Shown here piece by piece: positions 47,252 to 56,737 of a DNA stretch of 64,000 nucleotides (position 1 is its first letter; each line of letters starts with the position of its first letter). Origin of the DNA: Rhodovulum kholense (lineage in GTDB: Bacteria > Pseudomonadota > Alphaproteobacteria > Rhodobacterales > Rhodobacteraceae); contig NZ_QAYC01000007.1 in NCBI RefSeq assembly GCF_003053725.1, forward strand, positions 1 through 64,000, in the 5' to 3' direction. A program made the translations under genes and the position numbers. The notes below the pieces were generated by a model, which did no database searches, was not told the origin of the DNA, and worked only from the letters and a program-made list of their open reading frames with translations.

Positions 47252-48463
47252 ATGACAGACGCTTTCATCTACGACGCCGTCCGCACCCCGCGCGGCAAGG
47301 GCCGCAAGGACGGCAGCCTGCACGAAGTGACCTCGCTGCGGCTGTCGGCGGTGGTTCTGGACGCGCTGAAGGACCGGAACGGGCTCGAGGGCCATGCGGT
47401 CGAGGACGTGATCTGGGGCAACGCGACCCAGGTCGGCGAACAGGGCGGCTGCCTTGCGCGCAGCGCGGTGCTGGCCTCCGGGCTCGATGAATCGATCCCG
47501 GGGCTGTCGATCAACCGCTTCTGCGCCAGCGGGCTCGAGGCGGTGAACCTTGCCGCCAACCAGGTGCAGGGTGGTGCGGGCCACGCCTATATCGCGGGCG
47601 GGGTCGAGATGATGGGCCGGGTCGCCATGGGCAGCGACGGGGCCGCCATCGCCGTCGACCCGAGCCTGGCGATGAAGACCTATTTCGTCCCCCAAGGCAT
47701 CTCGGCCGACATCATCGCGACCGAATATGGGTTCTCGCGCGACGATGTCGACGGGCTGGCTGTCGAAAGCCAGAAGCGGGCGGCGCGGTCCTGGGAGGAG
47801 GACCGCTTTGCCCGCTCGATCGTGCCGGTGAAGGACGTGAACGGGCTGACCATCCTCGGGCGCGACGAATACATGCGCCCGGGCACCGACATGCAGACGT
47901 TGGGCGCACTGAAACCCTCGTTCAAGGACATGGGCGAGATGATGCCCGGCTTCGATCAGCTGGCGCTGATGAAATACCCGCATCTTGAACGGATCGAACA
48001 TGTGCATCATGCGGGCAACTCGTCAGGCATCGTCGATGGCGCGGCGGGCATCCTGATCGGCAGCGCCGAGTTCGGTCAGGCGCACGGGCTGAAACCCCGG
48101 GCGCGGATCCGGGCCACCTGCAAGATCGGCACCGATCCGACCATCATGCTGACCGGCCCCGTGCCCGCGACGCAGAAGATCCTCAAGGATGCGGGCATGC
48201 AGATTTCCGACATCGACCTGTTCGAAGTGAACGAAGCCTTCGCGGCCGTCGTCTTGCGCTTTATGCAGGCCTTCGATGTGGACCCGAGCGTGGTGAACCC
48301 CTGCGGCGGGGCCATCGCGCTGGGTCACCCGCTGGGCGCGACCGGGTCGATCATCCTCGGCACGCTGCTCGACGAGCTCGAGCGGACCGGCAAGGGCACC
48401 GGGCTGGCGACGCTTTGCGTGGCCTCCGGCATGGGCGCCGCAACCATCATCGAACGGGTCTGA
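47252..48463 (+). CDS. fadA: Acetyl-CoA C-acyltransferase (3-ketoacyl-CoA thiolase)
   Basis: A 403-residue thiolase, last step of beta-oxidation. The nucleophilic Cys is in INRFCASGLEAVN (about residue 90), the His in GGAIALGHPLGATGS and the second Cys in TLCVASGMGAATI. EVNEAFAAVVL is the other active-site block. Start ATG with GAGGAGGAC upstream. It is 11 bases ahead of the fadB-type gene, giving fadA-fadB order. Confidence 0.92.
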   Translation: MTDAFIYDAVRTPRGKGRKDGSLHEVTSLRLSAVVLDALKDRNGLEGHAVEDVIWGNATQVGEQGGCLARSAVLASGLDESIPGLSINRFCASGLEAVNLAANQVQGGAGHAYIAGGVEMMGRVAMGSDGAAIAVDPSLAMKTYFVPQGISADIIATEYGFSRDDVDGLAVESQKRAARSWEEDRFARSIVPVKDVNGLTILGRDEYMRPGTDMQTLGALKPSFKDMGEMMPGFDQLALMKYPHLERIEHVHHAGNSSGIVDGAAGILIGSAEFGQAHGLKPRARIRATCKIGTDPTIMLTGPVPATQKILKDAGMQISDIDLFEVNEAFAAVVLRFMQAFDVDPSVVNPCGGAIALGHPLGATGSIILGTLLDELERTGKGTGLATLCVASGMGAATIIERV

Positions 48464-48474
48464 GGGAGGCGAGA

Positions 48475-50664
48475 ATGGCTGAATTTCACTTTGCGACCGA
48501 CGCGGACGGCATCGCCACGATCACCTGGGACGTGCCCGGCAAAAGCATGAACGTGCTTAGCTTTACCGGCATCGAAGAGCTGAACGCCCATATCGACAGC
48601 GCGTTGGCCGACGAGGCCGTGAAGGGCGTGGTCATCACCTCGGGCAAGAAGGACTTCGCGGGCGGGATGGACCTGAATGTCATCGCCCGGATGAAAGAGG
48701 AGGCAGGCGACGACCCGGCGCGCGGGCTTTTCGAGGGCACCATGCGGCTGCACGGCCTGCTTCGAAAGATCGAGCGGGCGGGCATGGATGATCGCAACAA
48801 GGGCGGCAAGCCGATTGCCGCCGCCCTGCCCGGCACCGCGCTGGGGATCGGGCTGGAACTGCCGCTGGCCTGTCACCGGATCTTTGCCGCCGACAATCCC
48901 AAGGCCAAGATCGGCCTGCCCGAAATCATGGTCGGCATCTTCCCGGGCGGCGGCGGCACCACGCGGCTGGTGCGCAAGCTGGGCGCGATGGGCGCCTCGT
49001 CCTTCCTGCTGGAGGGCAAGCTGTCGGACCCGAAGAAGGCAAAGGCCGCGGGCCTGATCGACGAGGTGGCCGAAGACCCGGTGGCCGCGGCCCGCGCCTG
49101 GGTCTTGTCCGAACCGAACATCGTCAAGCCCTGGGACGAGAAGGGCTACAAGATGCCGGGCGGCGCGCCCTATCACCCGGCGGGCTTCATGACCTTCGTC
49201 GGCGCCTCTGCCATGGTGCATGGCAAGACCAAGGGGGTCTATCCGGCCGCCAAGGCCCTGTTGTCGGCGGTCTATGAAGGCGCGCTTGTGCCCTTCGACA
49301 CCGCGCTGAAGATCGAGGCGCGCTGGTTCACCCATGTGCTGATGAACCCGTCCTCATCGGCGATGATCCGGTCGCTCTTCATCAACAAGGAGGCGCTGGA
49401 AAAGGGCGCGGTGCGCCCTGAGGGCGTGCCCGATCAGTCGGTGAAGAAGCTCGGCATCCTCGGCGCGGGGATGATGGGTGCGGGCATCGCGCTGGTCTCG
49501 GCCCAGGCCGGGATCGAGGTGGTGCTGGTCGATCAGAGCCAGGAGGCCGCCGACAAGGGCCGCGCCTATACCGAATCCTACATGGACAAGGGCATCAAGC
49601 GCGGCAAGGCAACCCCCGAGAAGAAGGCCGAGATCCTCGGTCGCATCACCGCAACCACCGATTATGACGCGCTGAAAGGCGCCGATCTGATCGTCGAGGC
49701 GGTGTTCGAGGACCCGGGCATCAAGGCCGAGGTCACGAAGAAGGTGCAGGCCGTGGTGGGCGAGAATTGCATCATTGCAACCAACACCTCGACCCTGCCG
49801 ATCACCGATCTGGCCAAGGCGGCGGACCGGCCCGAGGACTTCATCGGCATCCACTTCTTCAGCCCGGTCGAAAAGATGCTGTTGGTCGAGATCATCAAGG
49901 GCAAGGCCACGGGCGACCGGGCCGTGGCCAAGGCGCTCGATTTCGTGCGCCAGATCCGCAAGACCCCCATCGTGGTCAACGATGCGCGCTTCTTCTACGC
50001 CAACCGCTGCATCATCCCCTATCTCAACGAAGGGATCCGCATGGTGGCCGAAGGCGTCTCGCCCGCGCTGATCGAGAACGCGGCCAAGCTCGTGGGCATG
50101 CCGCTGGGGCCGCTGCAACTGGTCGACGAGACCTCGATCGATCTGGGCGTGAAGATCGCGAAGGCCACGAAGGCCGCGATGGGCGAGGCCTATCCCGACG
50201 GGGCGGTGGACGAGGTGATCTTCTGGCTGGCCGACGAGGGACGCCTGGGCCGGAAGGCCAAGGCGGGCTTTTATGCCTATGACGAGGCGGGCAAGCGGAC
50301 CGGGCTTTGGGACGGGCTATCGTCGAAATTCCCGCCCGCGGAGGATCAGCCGGATGTGCACGAGGTGCAGCACCGTCTTCTCTTCGCGCAAGTGCTGGAG
50401 GCGGTGCGAGCGCTTCAGGAGGGCGTACTGATGGACATTCGCGAAGGCGATGTCGGGGCGATCCTTGGCTGGGGCTTTGCGCCCTGGTCGGGCGGGCCGT
50501 TGTCCTGGCTCGATATGATCGGGGCCGCAAAAGCGGTCACGCTCTGCGAGGACCTGGCCCAGCGCCATGGCGACCGCTTTGCCCCGCCCGCCCTGCTGCG
50601 CGAGATGGCAGAGGCGGGCGAAAGCTTCTATGCGCGCTTCGCGCCCGACGCTCAGGCGGCGTGA
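48475..50664 (+). CDS. fadB: Beta-oxidation multifunctional protein: enoyl-CoA hydratase / 3-hydroxyacyl-CoA dehydrogenase
   Basis: A 729-residue FadB/FadJ-type protein. The N-terminal crotonase domain (about 1-190) has FAGGMDLNVIARM and GLPEIMVGIFPGGGGTTRL with a catalytic Glu. The NAD-binding domain begins at LGILGAGMMGAGIALVSAQAG (about residue 325), and IGIHFFSPVEKMLLVEIIKG holds the catalytic His. Two C-terminal 3HCDH domains follow. ATG 48475 follows GGGAGGCGA. Its stop lies within 13 bases of overlap with the convergent Hint gene. FadJ is an equally good name by sequence alone. Confidence 0.92.
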   Translation: MAEFHFATDADGIATITWDVPGKSMNVLSFTGIEELNAHIDSALADEAVKGVVITSGKKDFAGGMDLNVIARMKEEAGDDPARGLFEGTMRLHGLLRKIERAGMDDRNKGGKPIAAALPGTALGIGLELPLACHRIFAADNPKAKIGLPEIMVGIFPGGGGTTRLVRKLGAMGASSFLLEGKLSDPKKAKAAGLIDEVAEDPVAAARAWVLSEPNIVKPWDEKGYKMPGGAPYHPAGFMTFVGASAMVHGKTKGVYPAAKALLSAVYEGALVPFDTALKIEARWFTHVLMNPSSSAMIRSLFINKEALEKGAVRPEGVPDQSVKKLGILGAGMMGAGIALVSAQAGIEVVLVDQSQEAADKGRAYTESYMDKGIKRGKATPEKKAEILGRITATTDYDALKGADLIVEAVFEDPGIKAEVTKKVQAVVGENCIIATNTSTLPITDLAKAADRPEDFIGIHFFSPVEKMLLVEIIKGKATGDRAVAKALDFVRQIRKTPIVVNDARFFYANRCIIPYLNEGIRMVAEGVSPALIENAAKLVGMPLGPLQLVDETSIDLGVKIAKATKAAMGEAYPDGAVDEVIFWLADEGRLGRKAKAGFYAYDEAGKRTGLWDGLSSKFPPAEDQPDVHEVQHRLLFAQVLEAVRALQEGVLMDIREGDVGAILGWGFAPWSGGPLSWLDMIGAAKAVTLCEDLAQRHGDRFAPPALLREMAEAGESFYARFAPDAQAA

Positions 50665-51386
50665 ATCAGAAGCGCGTCGAGCAGAGGAACGGTCTGCACC
50701 ATCGGCAGCCGGGGCGGAGTGGCCGCCCCGGCATGCGCGCTTTCCAGCGCCGCGACGATGCGGCGGGCATCGTCCAGCGTGGGGATGACGCCGCAGGTCA
50801 GCGACTCGAGGTGAAGTTCGTGCAGGCGGTCGATGGACACCGTCTCGCCCACCTTGCGCGACGGGCAATGCACCAGGGCCGCGCCATTGGCATAGACGAT
50901 CTCGGGCGACTCGAACGCGATCGAGACGACCGGCACCGACGATCCCAGAAGCGGCGCCGTCCGCCGGATGCCCAGCACGCCGTCGAGGATGCTGGCCGGA
51001 AGAAGAACGAACGGATCGCCGTAAATCTCTTCGGCGAGATCGGACTCAATCAACAGGGTCTGTTCGGGCAAGAGCATCAGCGGCTGCGTGTTGTCGAGCA
51101 CGCCCTGCGGCACTTCGAGCGGCCAGAGCGGCAGAGGGCAGGCCGTGGGACCGCGCCACAGGAAGCCGCGCTCGACCGACCGGATCGGCTGCGAGCCGCG
51201 GTCGAAGGTCAGCACCATGTCTCCGGGCACAAGCGCCTCGACCGGGCGCCAGCCGTCGCGGGTCGCAAGCCGCGTGCCCGCGCTGAACCCGCAGGCAAGC
51301 CCGGCCAGGGGCTGCGAGGACGGGTCCGCAAGCCCGCCCTCTTCGGGGACCGGCTGGCTGCCATGAAAGTTGATTCTGAATCCCAT
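50652..51386 (-). CDS. Hint (Hedgehog/intein) domain protein
   Basis: A 244-residue protein with a Hint_2-type domain common in Rhodobacteraceae. The core CGFSAGTRLATRDGWRPVEALVPGDMVLTFD (about residues 34-64) is the N-terminal splicing-type block. The expected C-terminal His-Asn splice junction is not evident, so self-splicing is unlikely; many such proteins are secreted or linked to RTX proteins. ATG 51386 has a GGGGGAG site; the frame extends further to 51464. It overlaps fadB at the 3' end. Confidence 0.8.
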   Translation of the reverse strand: MGFRINFHGSQPVPEEGGLADPSSQPLAGLACGFSAGTRLATRDGWRPVEALVPGDMVLTFDRGSQPIRSVERGFLWRGPTACPLPLWPLEVPQGVLDNTQPLMLLPEQTLLIESDLAEEIYGDPFVLLPASILDGVLGIRRTAPLLGSSVPVVSIAFESPEIVYANGAALVHCPSRKVGETVSIDRLHELHLESLTCGVIPTLDDARRIVAALESAHAGAATPPRLPMVQTVPLLDALLIHAA

Positions 51387-51741
51387 TGCGGTTACTCCCC
51401 CTTTCTGGGCGGCCGTGTTGCCAAGGGTTTGGGCAGCGTCGTCACGCCGCCGATGCGGCGCCAATCCGCGAGCGCCATTTGAGTTATTCTAAAGTGCAAT
51501 GCCGTCCCCAATTGGGCTCGATCCCGACGGCAATGCGGCACATCCCATCGGTCCGGCGGCCAATTTCCTGCTCCGCCCAAGACTTGTGACCGGACACGAA
51601 CGAAGGCCGAACGGGAAGATCCCGGTCCGCGCGCAGAAAAACGCGCATCGACTCGCCCGTCGAGACGCTGCCCCCTTCCCTCCGACGGCGGCTCTGGCCA
51701 AGATCGGGCCGGGAAATCGTATCGAGCGAGGGAGGTGGGCC
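51387..51741. other. Intergenic region between the Hint and acyl-CoA ligase genes
   Basis: 355 bases between divergent starts. A locally AT-rich stretch near 51479-51500 (TTGAGTTATTCTAAAGTGC) could contain a promoter for either gene, but I cannot assign -35 and -10 boxes with confidence. GGGAGGTGGG just before 51742 is the ligase ribosome binding site. Confidence 0.45.
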
Positions 51742-53373
51742 ATGGGATGGCTGTCCGATGAAACCGGTCTGGAGAAATGCGCGGCGAACTACGTTCCGCT
51801 GACGCCGCTGTCCTTTCTGAAACGCGCGGTGCGGGTCTTTCCCGACCGGGTGGCGCTGGTCTATGGCCAGCGTCGCTATACCTACCGGCAGTACCATGAC
51901 CGGGTGACCCGGCTGGCCTCGGCGCTGGCGGCCATGGGGGTCAAACCCGGCGACGTGGTGGCGACGCTGCTGCCCAACGTGCCCGCGCAGGCAGAGGCGA
52001 CCTGGGCCGTGCCCGCCTGCGGGGCGGTGCTGAACACCATCAACATCCGACTCGACGCCAATACGGTCAGCTACATTCTCGATCATGGCGGCGCCAAGGT
52101 GCTGCTGGTCGATCCGCAATTCCTGCCGCTCGCGGCCGACGCGCTGGAGGATATGGAGGGCGAGCGTCCCCTGATCATCGAGGTCGGCGACGACCCCGAG
52201 GGGGTGCACGACTTCGGCGACTTCCCGGAATACGAGGACATCCTGGCCGAGGCCGATCCCGATTTCGAGTGGATCCTGCCCGAGGACGAATGGGAAAGCC
52301 TCGCGCTGAACTATACCTCGGGCACCACCGGGCGCCCCAAGGGCGTGGTCTATCACCATCGCGGCGCCTATCTGAACGCGATGGGCCAGATCGTGAGCTG
52401 GCGTCTGGTGATGCACCCGGTCTATCTGACCATCGTGCCGCTGTTTCACTGCAACGGCTGGTGCCACACCTGGATGGTTCCGGCGCTGGGCGGCACTGTC
52501 GTCTGCTGCCGCGACATCACGCCCAAAGCCATCTACGACGCCATCGCCGACGAGGGCGTGACCCATTTCGGCGGCGCCCCCATCGTGATGAACATGATCG
52601 TCAACGCGAAGGACGAGGACCGGCGCGACTTCAAGCACACCGTCGAGGTCTTTACCGCCGGCGCCCCGCCCGCCGCCGCGACGCTGGCCGCGATCGAGCC
52701 GCTGGGCTTCAACATCACCCATGTCTACGGGCTGACCGAAACCTACGGTCCCGCCACCGAATGCACCTGGAATGCCGAAGCCTGGGACGACCTGCCGACC
52801 GAGGAACGTGCCCGGATGAAGGCGCGTCAGGGCGTGGCCATGCCGTTCATGGAAGAGGTGACCGTGCTCGACCCCAAAAGCCTCGACCAGGTGCCTATGG
52901 ACGGCCAGCATCAGGGCGAGATCATGTTCCGCGGCAACGGGGTGATGAAGGGCTATCTCAAGAATCCCCGTGCCACCCGCGAAAGCTTTCAGGGCGGCTG
53001 GTTCCATTCGGGCGATCTGGCTCATCAATACGACGACGGCTATTTCGAGATCGCCGACCGCGCCAAGGACATCATCATCTCGGGCGGCGAGAATGTCAGT
53101 TCGGTCGAGGTCGAGGGTGTCCTGATGCACCATCCCGACGTGCTGTTGTGCGCGGTGGTGGCCAAGCCCGATGAAAAATGGGGCGAGGTGCCCTGTGCCT
53201 TCGTCGAATTGAAGGACGGCCATTCGGTCGATGGCGACGCGCTGATCGCCTTCGCCCGCGAACGGCTCGCGGGCTTCAAGACGCCCAAGCGGGTGGTGTT
53301 TCAGGACCTGCCCAAGACCTCGACCGGCAAGATCCAGAAATTCGAGTTGAGGAAGATCGCCAAGGCGCTGTGA
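51742..53373 (+). CDS. Acyl-CoA ligase (AMP-forming)
   Basis: A 543-residue adenylate-forming ligase. Motifs: A3 loop LNYTSGTTGRPKGVV (about residues 190-204), YGLTETYGPATECTWN (about 333-348), HSGDLAHQYDDGYFEI and the C-terminal Lys in KTSTGKIQKFELRK. It activates a carboxylic acid to its CoA thioester. The protein closely resembles medium-chain acyl-CoA ligases and DmdB (methylmercaptopropionate-CoA ligase). With the nearby dehydrogenase, FadA and FadB it would complete a beta-oxidation set; a DMSP role is possible but not shown. Confidence 0.9.
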   Translation: MGWLSDETGLEKCAANYVPLTPLSFLKRAVRVFPDRVALVYGQRRYTYRQYHDRVTRLASALAAMGVKPGDVVATLLPNVPAQAEATWAVPACGAVLNTINIRLDANTVSYILDHGGAKVLLVDPQFLPLAADALEDMEGERPLIIEVGDDPEGVHDFGDFPEYEDILAEADPDFEWILPEDEWESLALNYTSGTTGRPKGVVYHHRGAYLNAMGQIVSWRLVMHPVYLTIVPLFHCNGWCHTWMVPALGGTVVCCRDITPKAIYDAIADEGVTHFGGAPIVMNMIVNAKDEDRRDFKHTVEVFTAGAPPAAATLAAIEPLGFNITHVYGLTETYGPATECTWNAEAWDDLPTEERARMKARQGVAMPFMEEVTVLDPKSLDQVPMDGQHQGEIMFRGNGVMKGYLKNPRATRESFQGGWFHSGDLAHQYDDGYFEIADRAKDIIISGGENVSSVEVEGVLMHHPDVLLCAVVAKPDEKWGEVPCAFVELKDGHSVDGDALIAFARERLAGFKTPKRVVFQDLPKTSTGKIQKFELRKIAKAL

Positions 53374-53495
53374 CGCCGCATTCGGTCCGCGGCGGCCACA
53401 GGCCGCAAGCGGGCGTTGTCTCATTGTGGGCGGCGGCCGGGTCGGCTATCGTCCGCCCGCAAACCCAGAGAACGTGCAGGCAAGACCGGCCGCCC

Positions 53496-54512
53496 ATGAC
53501 GGCGCTCAAGAAATTCCAACGCCTCGAAAGCCCTGGCCTCTGGCGCGAAAGCCCCACTGCCCAGCGGCGCGACGTGATCCTGTCCTTCGGCGACGCCTCG
53601 CTGGTGGTGTCGGACAGCGCCGAACGGGTGCTGACGCACTGGTCGCTGGCCGCGCTCGAGCGACTGAACCCCGGCCAGTTGCCGGCGCTTTATTCGCCGG
53701 GCGCCGATAGCGGCGAAACGCTCGAGATCGACGACGACCTGATGGTCGAGGCGCTTGAAACGGTGCGCCGGGCCATCGGCCGGGCGCGGCCGCGTCCGGG
53801 GCGGCTGCGGATCTGGATCGTCGCGGGGACGCTGGCGGGCCTTGCGGCGCTGGCGGTGTTCTGGCTGCCCGGGGCGCTGGTGCGCCAGACCGTGGCGGTC
53901 GCGCCGCCCGAGGTGCGCGCCGAGATCGGTCAGGCGTTGCTGGCCCGGATGGCCGACGCGGCCGGAACCCCCTGCGACCGGCCCGGCGGGCAGCGCGCGC
54001 TGGACCGGCTGGCCGCGCGGCTGCTGCCCGGCACGGCGCGGACGGTGCGGGTCCTGCCCGGCGGCCTGCCGCGTGCGCTGCATCTGCCCGGCGGGGTGAT
54101 CCTCCTGAACCGGGCACTGGTCGAGGATTACGAGGACGTCGCCGCCGTGGCGGGCTTCATCCTGGCCGAGGATGCGCGCGCCGCCCGCTCGGACCCGCTG
54201 GCCGATCTGCTGCGCGCCGCCGGGCCCCTGGCCACCTTCCGCCTTCTGACCACCGGCACTCTGCCAGACAGGGCGCTGTCGGCCTATGCCCATGACGTGC
54301 TGGTGGCGCCCGAAGCCCCGCTGCCCGAGGCCGACCTGCTGGCGCGCTTCGCGGCCGCCGGTCTGCCCTCGACGCCTTACGCGCTGGCCCGGGACGTGAC
54401 CGGCGACAGCGTGCGCGGGCTGATCCAGAATGACCCGTTGCAGGGACGCGAGACCGATGCGCCAATCTCCGATGGCGACTGGCTGAGGCTGCAGGCAATC
54501 TGCGGCGGCTGA
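53496..54512 (+). CDS. Membrane protein resembling M48 peptidases but without HExxH
   Basis: A 338-residue protein with one membrane helix (about residues 105-128, IWIVAGTLAGLAALAVFWLP). The following domain has ALHLPGGVILLNRALVEDYEDVAAVAGFILAEDARA, laid out like the M48 peptidase core, but where HExxH is expected it reads AEDARA. If the resemblance is real, this is an inactive relative. The first 100 residues are cytoplasmic (VILSFGDASLVVSD). Start ATG 53496 lacks a strong ribosome binding site. Function unknown; the M48 similarity is judged by eye. Confidence 0.7.
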   Translation: MTALKKFQRLESPGLWRESPTAQRRDVILSFGDASLVVSDSAERVLTHWSLAALERLNPGQLPALYSPGADSGETLEIDDDLMVEALETVRRAIGRARPRPGRLRIWIVAGTLAGLAALAVFWLPGALVRQTVAVAPPEVRAEIGQALLARMADAAGTPCDRPGGQRALDRLAARLLPGTARTVRVLPGGLPRALHLPGGVILLNRALVEDYEDVAAVAGFILAEDARAARSDPLADLLRAAGPLATFRLLTTGTLPDRALSAYAHDVLVAPEAPLPEADLLARFAAAGLPSTPYALARDVTGDSVRGLIQNDPLQGRETDAPISDGDWLRLQAICGG

Positions 54513-54537
54513 CAGGGGGCGCCCCCGAAAGGCGCTC

Positions 54538-55065
54538 TCAGCGCTTGGAGGACACGGGCGTATAGCCCGCCCGCCTCAAGACGCTTTGCGCGCGGCCATG
54601 GCTTTCGCGGTCGGCGAAGGGACCTGCGAAGATCACCGTCACCAGGTCTCCGTCCGCCATCACCCGGCCCTGTCGTACCGGCAGACCCAGACGGCGCAGA
54701 TCGGCCACCGCATCGCCCGCCGCATCGGCCTCGGTGAAGGCGCCGACCTGAATATACCGGCTGCCCGCCGAGGGCGGCACCGCGACGGGCGCAACCGCTT
54801 GGGGCGGCCGAAGCGCCGGATCGACCAGGCGTTGCGGTACGCGCTCGGTCCAGACCGTCCGCATCTGGGCATCGCCCCAGTCGGTCCTGCGGCCCCGCAG
54901 CGGATTGAGCCGGTCGTCTTCCCAGACCGCGCGATAGCCCGGCAGCACCTGAAGCGGCACCGCGCCAACGGGGGCGGACTCGGCCCGGACCGGCGCGGCA
55001 CCGGGACACCCGAGTCCCAGCGCCAGAACCGCGGCCACGGCCAGACGATATCGCTGATACGGCAT
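54538..55065 (-). CDS. SPOR-domain periplasmic protein
   Basis: A 175-residue exported protein. A signal peptide (about residues 1-29, cleavage near PVRA-ESA) precedes a Pro-rich linker and a C-terminal SPOR domain (about 100-172, YIQVGAFTEADAAGDAVADL to AGPFADRESHGRAQSVL). SPOR domains bind peptidoglycan stripped of peptides at division sites. ATG 55065 is preferred for AGGTGAGG upstream; a GTG at 55098 is in frame. It follows upp on the same strand by 63 bases and may be co-transcribed. Confidence 0.85.
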   Translation of the reverse strand: MPYQRYRLAVAAVLALGLGCPGAAPVRAESAPVGAVPLQVLPGYRAVWEDDRLNPLRGRRTDWGDAQMRTVWTERVPQRLVDPALRPPQAVAPVAVPPSAGSRYIQVGAFTEADAAGDAVADLRRLGLPVRQGRVMADGDLVTVIFAGPFADRESHGRAQSVLRRAGYTPVSSKR

Positions 55066-55128
55066 GGCACCCTCACCTTTTCGCAAAAAGCGTGACACCG
55101 CACCCGGAGGGTGTAAAGACGAAAACCG

Positions 55129-55761
55129 CTACCGCGTGCCGAACATCCGGTCGCCCGCGTCACCCAGCCCGGGCACGATATAGCCCTGCTCGTTCAGCCG
55201 CTCGTCGATCGAGGCGGTGACGATCGGCACATCGGGATGGGCCTCCTTCATCCGGGCAACGCCCTCGGGCGCGGCCAGAAGGCACATGAAGCGGATGTCG
55301 TTGGCGCCCGCCTTTTTCAAAAGCTCGACCGCGGCGGCCGAGGAATTGCCGGTGGCCAGCATCGGGTCGACCACGATCACCAGCCGGTCCTTCAGATCCT
55401 GCGGCACCTTGAAATAATACTGCACCGGCTCCAGCGTGGTCTCGTCGCGATAAAGCCCGACAAAGCCGACCCGGGCCGAGGGCACCAGCTCCAGCACGCC
55501 GTCCAGCAAGCCGTTGCCCGCGCGCAGGATCGAGACCAGCACCAGCTTCTTGCCCTCCAGCACCGGCGCGTCCATCGTGCAGAGCGGGGTTTCGATCCGG
55601 CGGGTGGTCATTTCCAGCTCGCGGGTGATCTCGTAGGCCAAAAGCTGGCTGATCTCGCGCAGCAGCTGCCGGAACCCGGCGGTCGAGGTGTCCTTGTCCC
55701 GCATCAGCGTCAGCTTGTGCTGCACCAGCGGGTGGGTGACGACGGTCAGATGGTCATACAT
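55129..55761 (-). CDS. upp: Uracil phosphoribosyltransferase
   Basis: A 210-residue enzyme forming UMP from uracil and PRPP, exactly the usual UPRT length. The PRPP loop is [20 protein letters not shown] (about 128-147), and the C-terminal [18 protein letters not shown] binds uracil. The N-terminal [15 protein letters not shown] block is diagnostic. ATG 55761 lies inside the end of add (8-base overlap), so it is coupled to it. Confidence 0.95.
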   Translation of the reverse strand: MYDHLTVVTHPLVQHKLTLMRDKDTSTAGFRQLLREISQLLAYEITRELEMTTRRIETPLCTMDAPVLEGKKLVLVSILRAGNGLLDGVLELVPSARVGFVGLYRDETTLEPVQYYFKVPQDLKDRLVIVVDPMLATGNSSAAAVELLKKAGANDIRFMCLLAAPEGVARMKEAHPDVPIVTASIDERLNEQGYIVPGLGDAGDRMFGTR

Positions 55762-56737
55762 CGGCGGCCTCCAGGCGGGTCTTGAGCTTTGCGCGGGTTT
55801 CCGCATCGCAGAAGGCGGCGTCAAGGGCCACCCGGTTCATCGCGGCAAAATCGCTGTCCTCCCAGCCGAAGGTTTCGGCCAGCCGGGCATATTCGCGCCG
55901 CATCGTGGTATGAAAGAAGGGCGGGTCGTCGGTCGAAACCGTCAGCTTGACGCCAGCGCGCCTCAGCCGGTCGATCGGATGAGCCGCCAGCGACGGGTAA
56001 AGACCCAGCGCGACGTTGGAGCCGGGGCAGACCTCCAGCACGGTCCCCGTCTCGGCCAGATGCTCGACGAGCCCCGGGTCCTCGATGGCGCGCACGCCAT
56101 GGCCGATGCGGTCGACCCGAAGATCCGACAGCGCCTCGCGCACCGAGGCCGGGCCGCTCCATTCGCCGGCATGGACCGTCAGCCCGAGACCGGCCTCGCG
56201 CGCCATGTCGAAGGCATAGGCAAAATCGCGCAGCCGCCCGCGGCGCTCGTCCCCCGCCATGCCGAAGCCCACGACGAAATCGCCCGCTGTCTCGGCCGCA
56301 CAGCGCGCGGCCTCGCGCGCCCGGTCGGGGCCCAGATGGCGGATGCAGGTGACGGTGGCGCGCAGCAGGATGCCATCGCCTTCGGCGCGCTCCGCCGCCT
56401 CGCGGATCGCCTCGAGATGCTCGACCCAGGCCGCCAGATCGCAGCCGCCGCAAAAGTCGGGAGACAGGAAGGTTTCTAGGTAGATCACGCCTTCGGACGC
56501 CGTCTCTTCCAGCACGGCCGCGGTCAGGCGGGCATAATCCTCGGGCGTTGTCAGCGCCGAAGATGCCGCCTCGTAGATATCGAGAAACTGCAAGAACTCC
56601 GCGGAATAATAGGCCCCATCGGCATCGAAAATGCGGGAAATGTCCAAGTTTCGTGCCCGGGCCATATCGCGGATCAAGGCCGGAGGCGCGGCGCCCTCCA
56701 GATGGTGATGCAATTCGATCTTGGGCAGGTCGGTCAC
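55754..56737 (-). CDS. add: Adenosine deaminase
   Basis: A 327-residue deaminase converting adenosine and deoxyadenosine to inosine forms. Zinc ligands are in [10 protein letters not shown] (residues about 8-17), the active-site block LTVHAGEW and RIGHGVRA follow, and the metal Asp is in [10 protein letters not shown]. Start GTG 56737 is chosen for GGAG six bases ahead and for its 4-base overlap with the deoB stop. Part of cdd-deoA-deoB-add-upp. Confidence 0.94.
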   Translation of the reverse strand: MTDLPKIELHHHLEGAAPPALIRDMARARNLDISRIFDADGAYYSAEFLQFLDIYEAASSALTTPEDYARLTAAVLEETASEGVIYLETFLSPDFCGGCDLAAWVEHLEAIREAAERAEGDGILLRATVTCIRHLGPDRAREAARCAAETAGDFVVGFGMAGDERRGRLRDFAYAFDMAREAGLGLTVHAGEWSGPASVREALSDLRVDRIGHGVRAIEDPGLVEHLAETGTVLEVCPGSNVALGLYPSLAAHPIDRLRRAGVKLTVSTDDPPFFHTTMRREYARLAETFGWEDSDFAAMNRVALDAAFCDAETRAKLKTRLEAADV

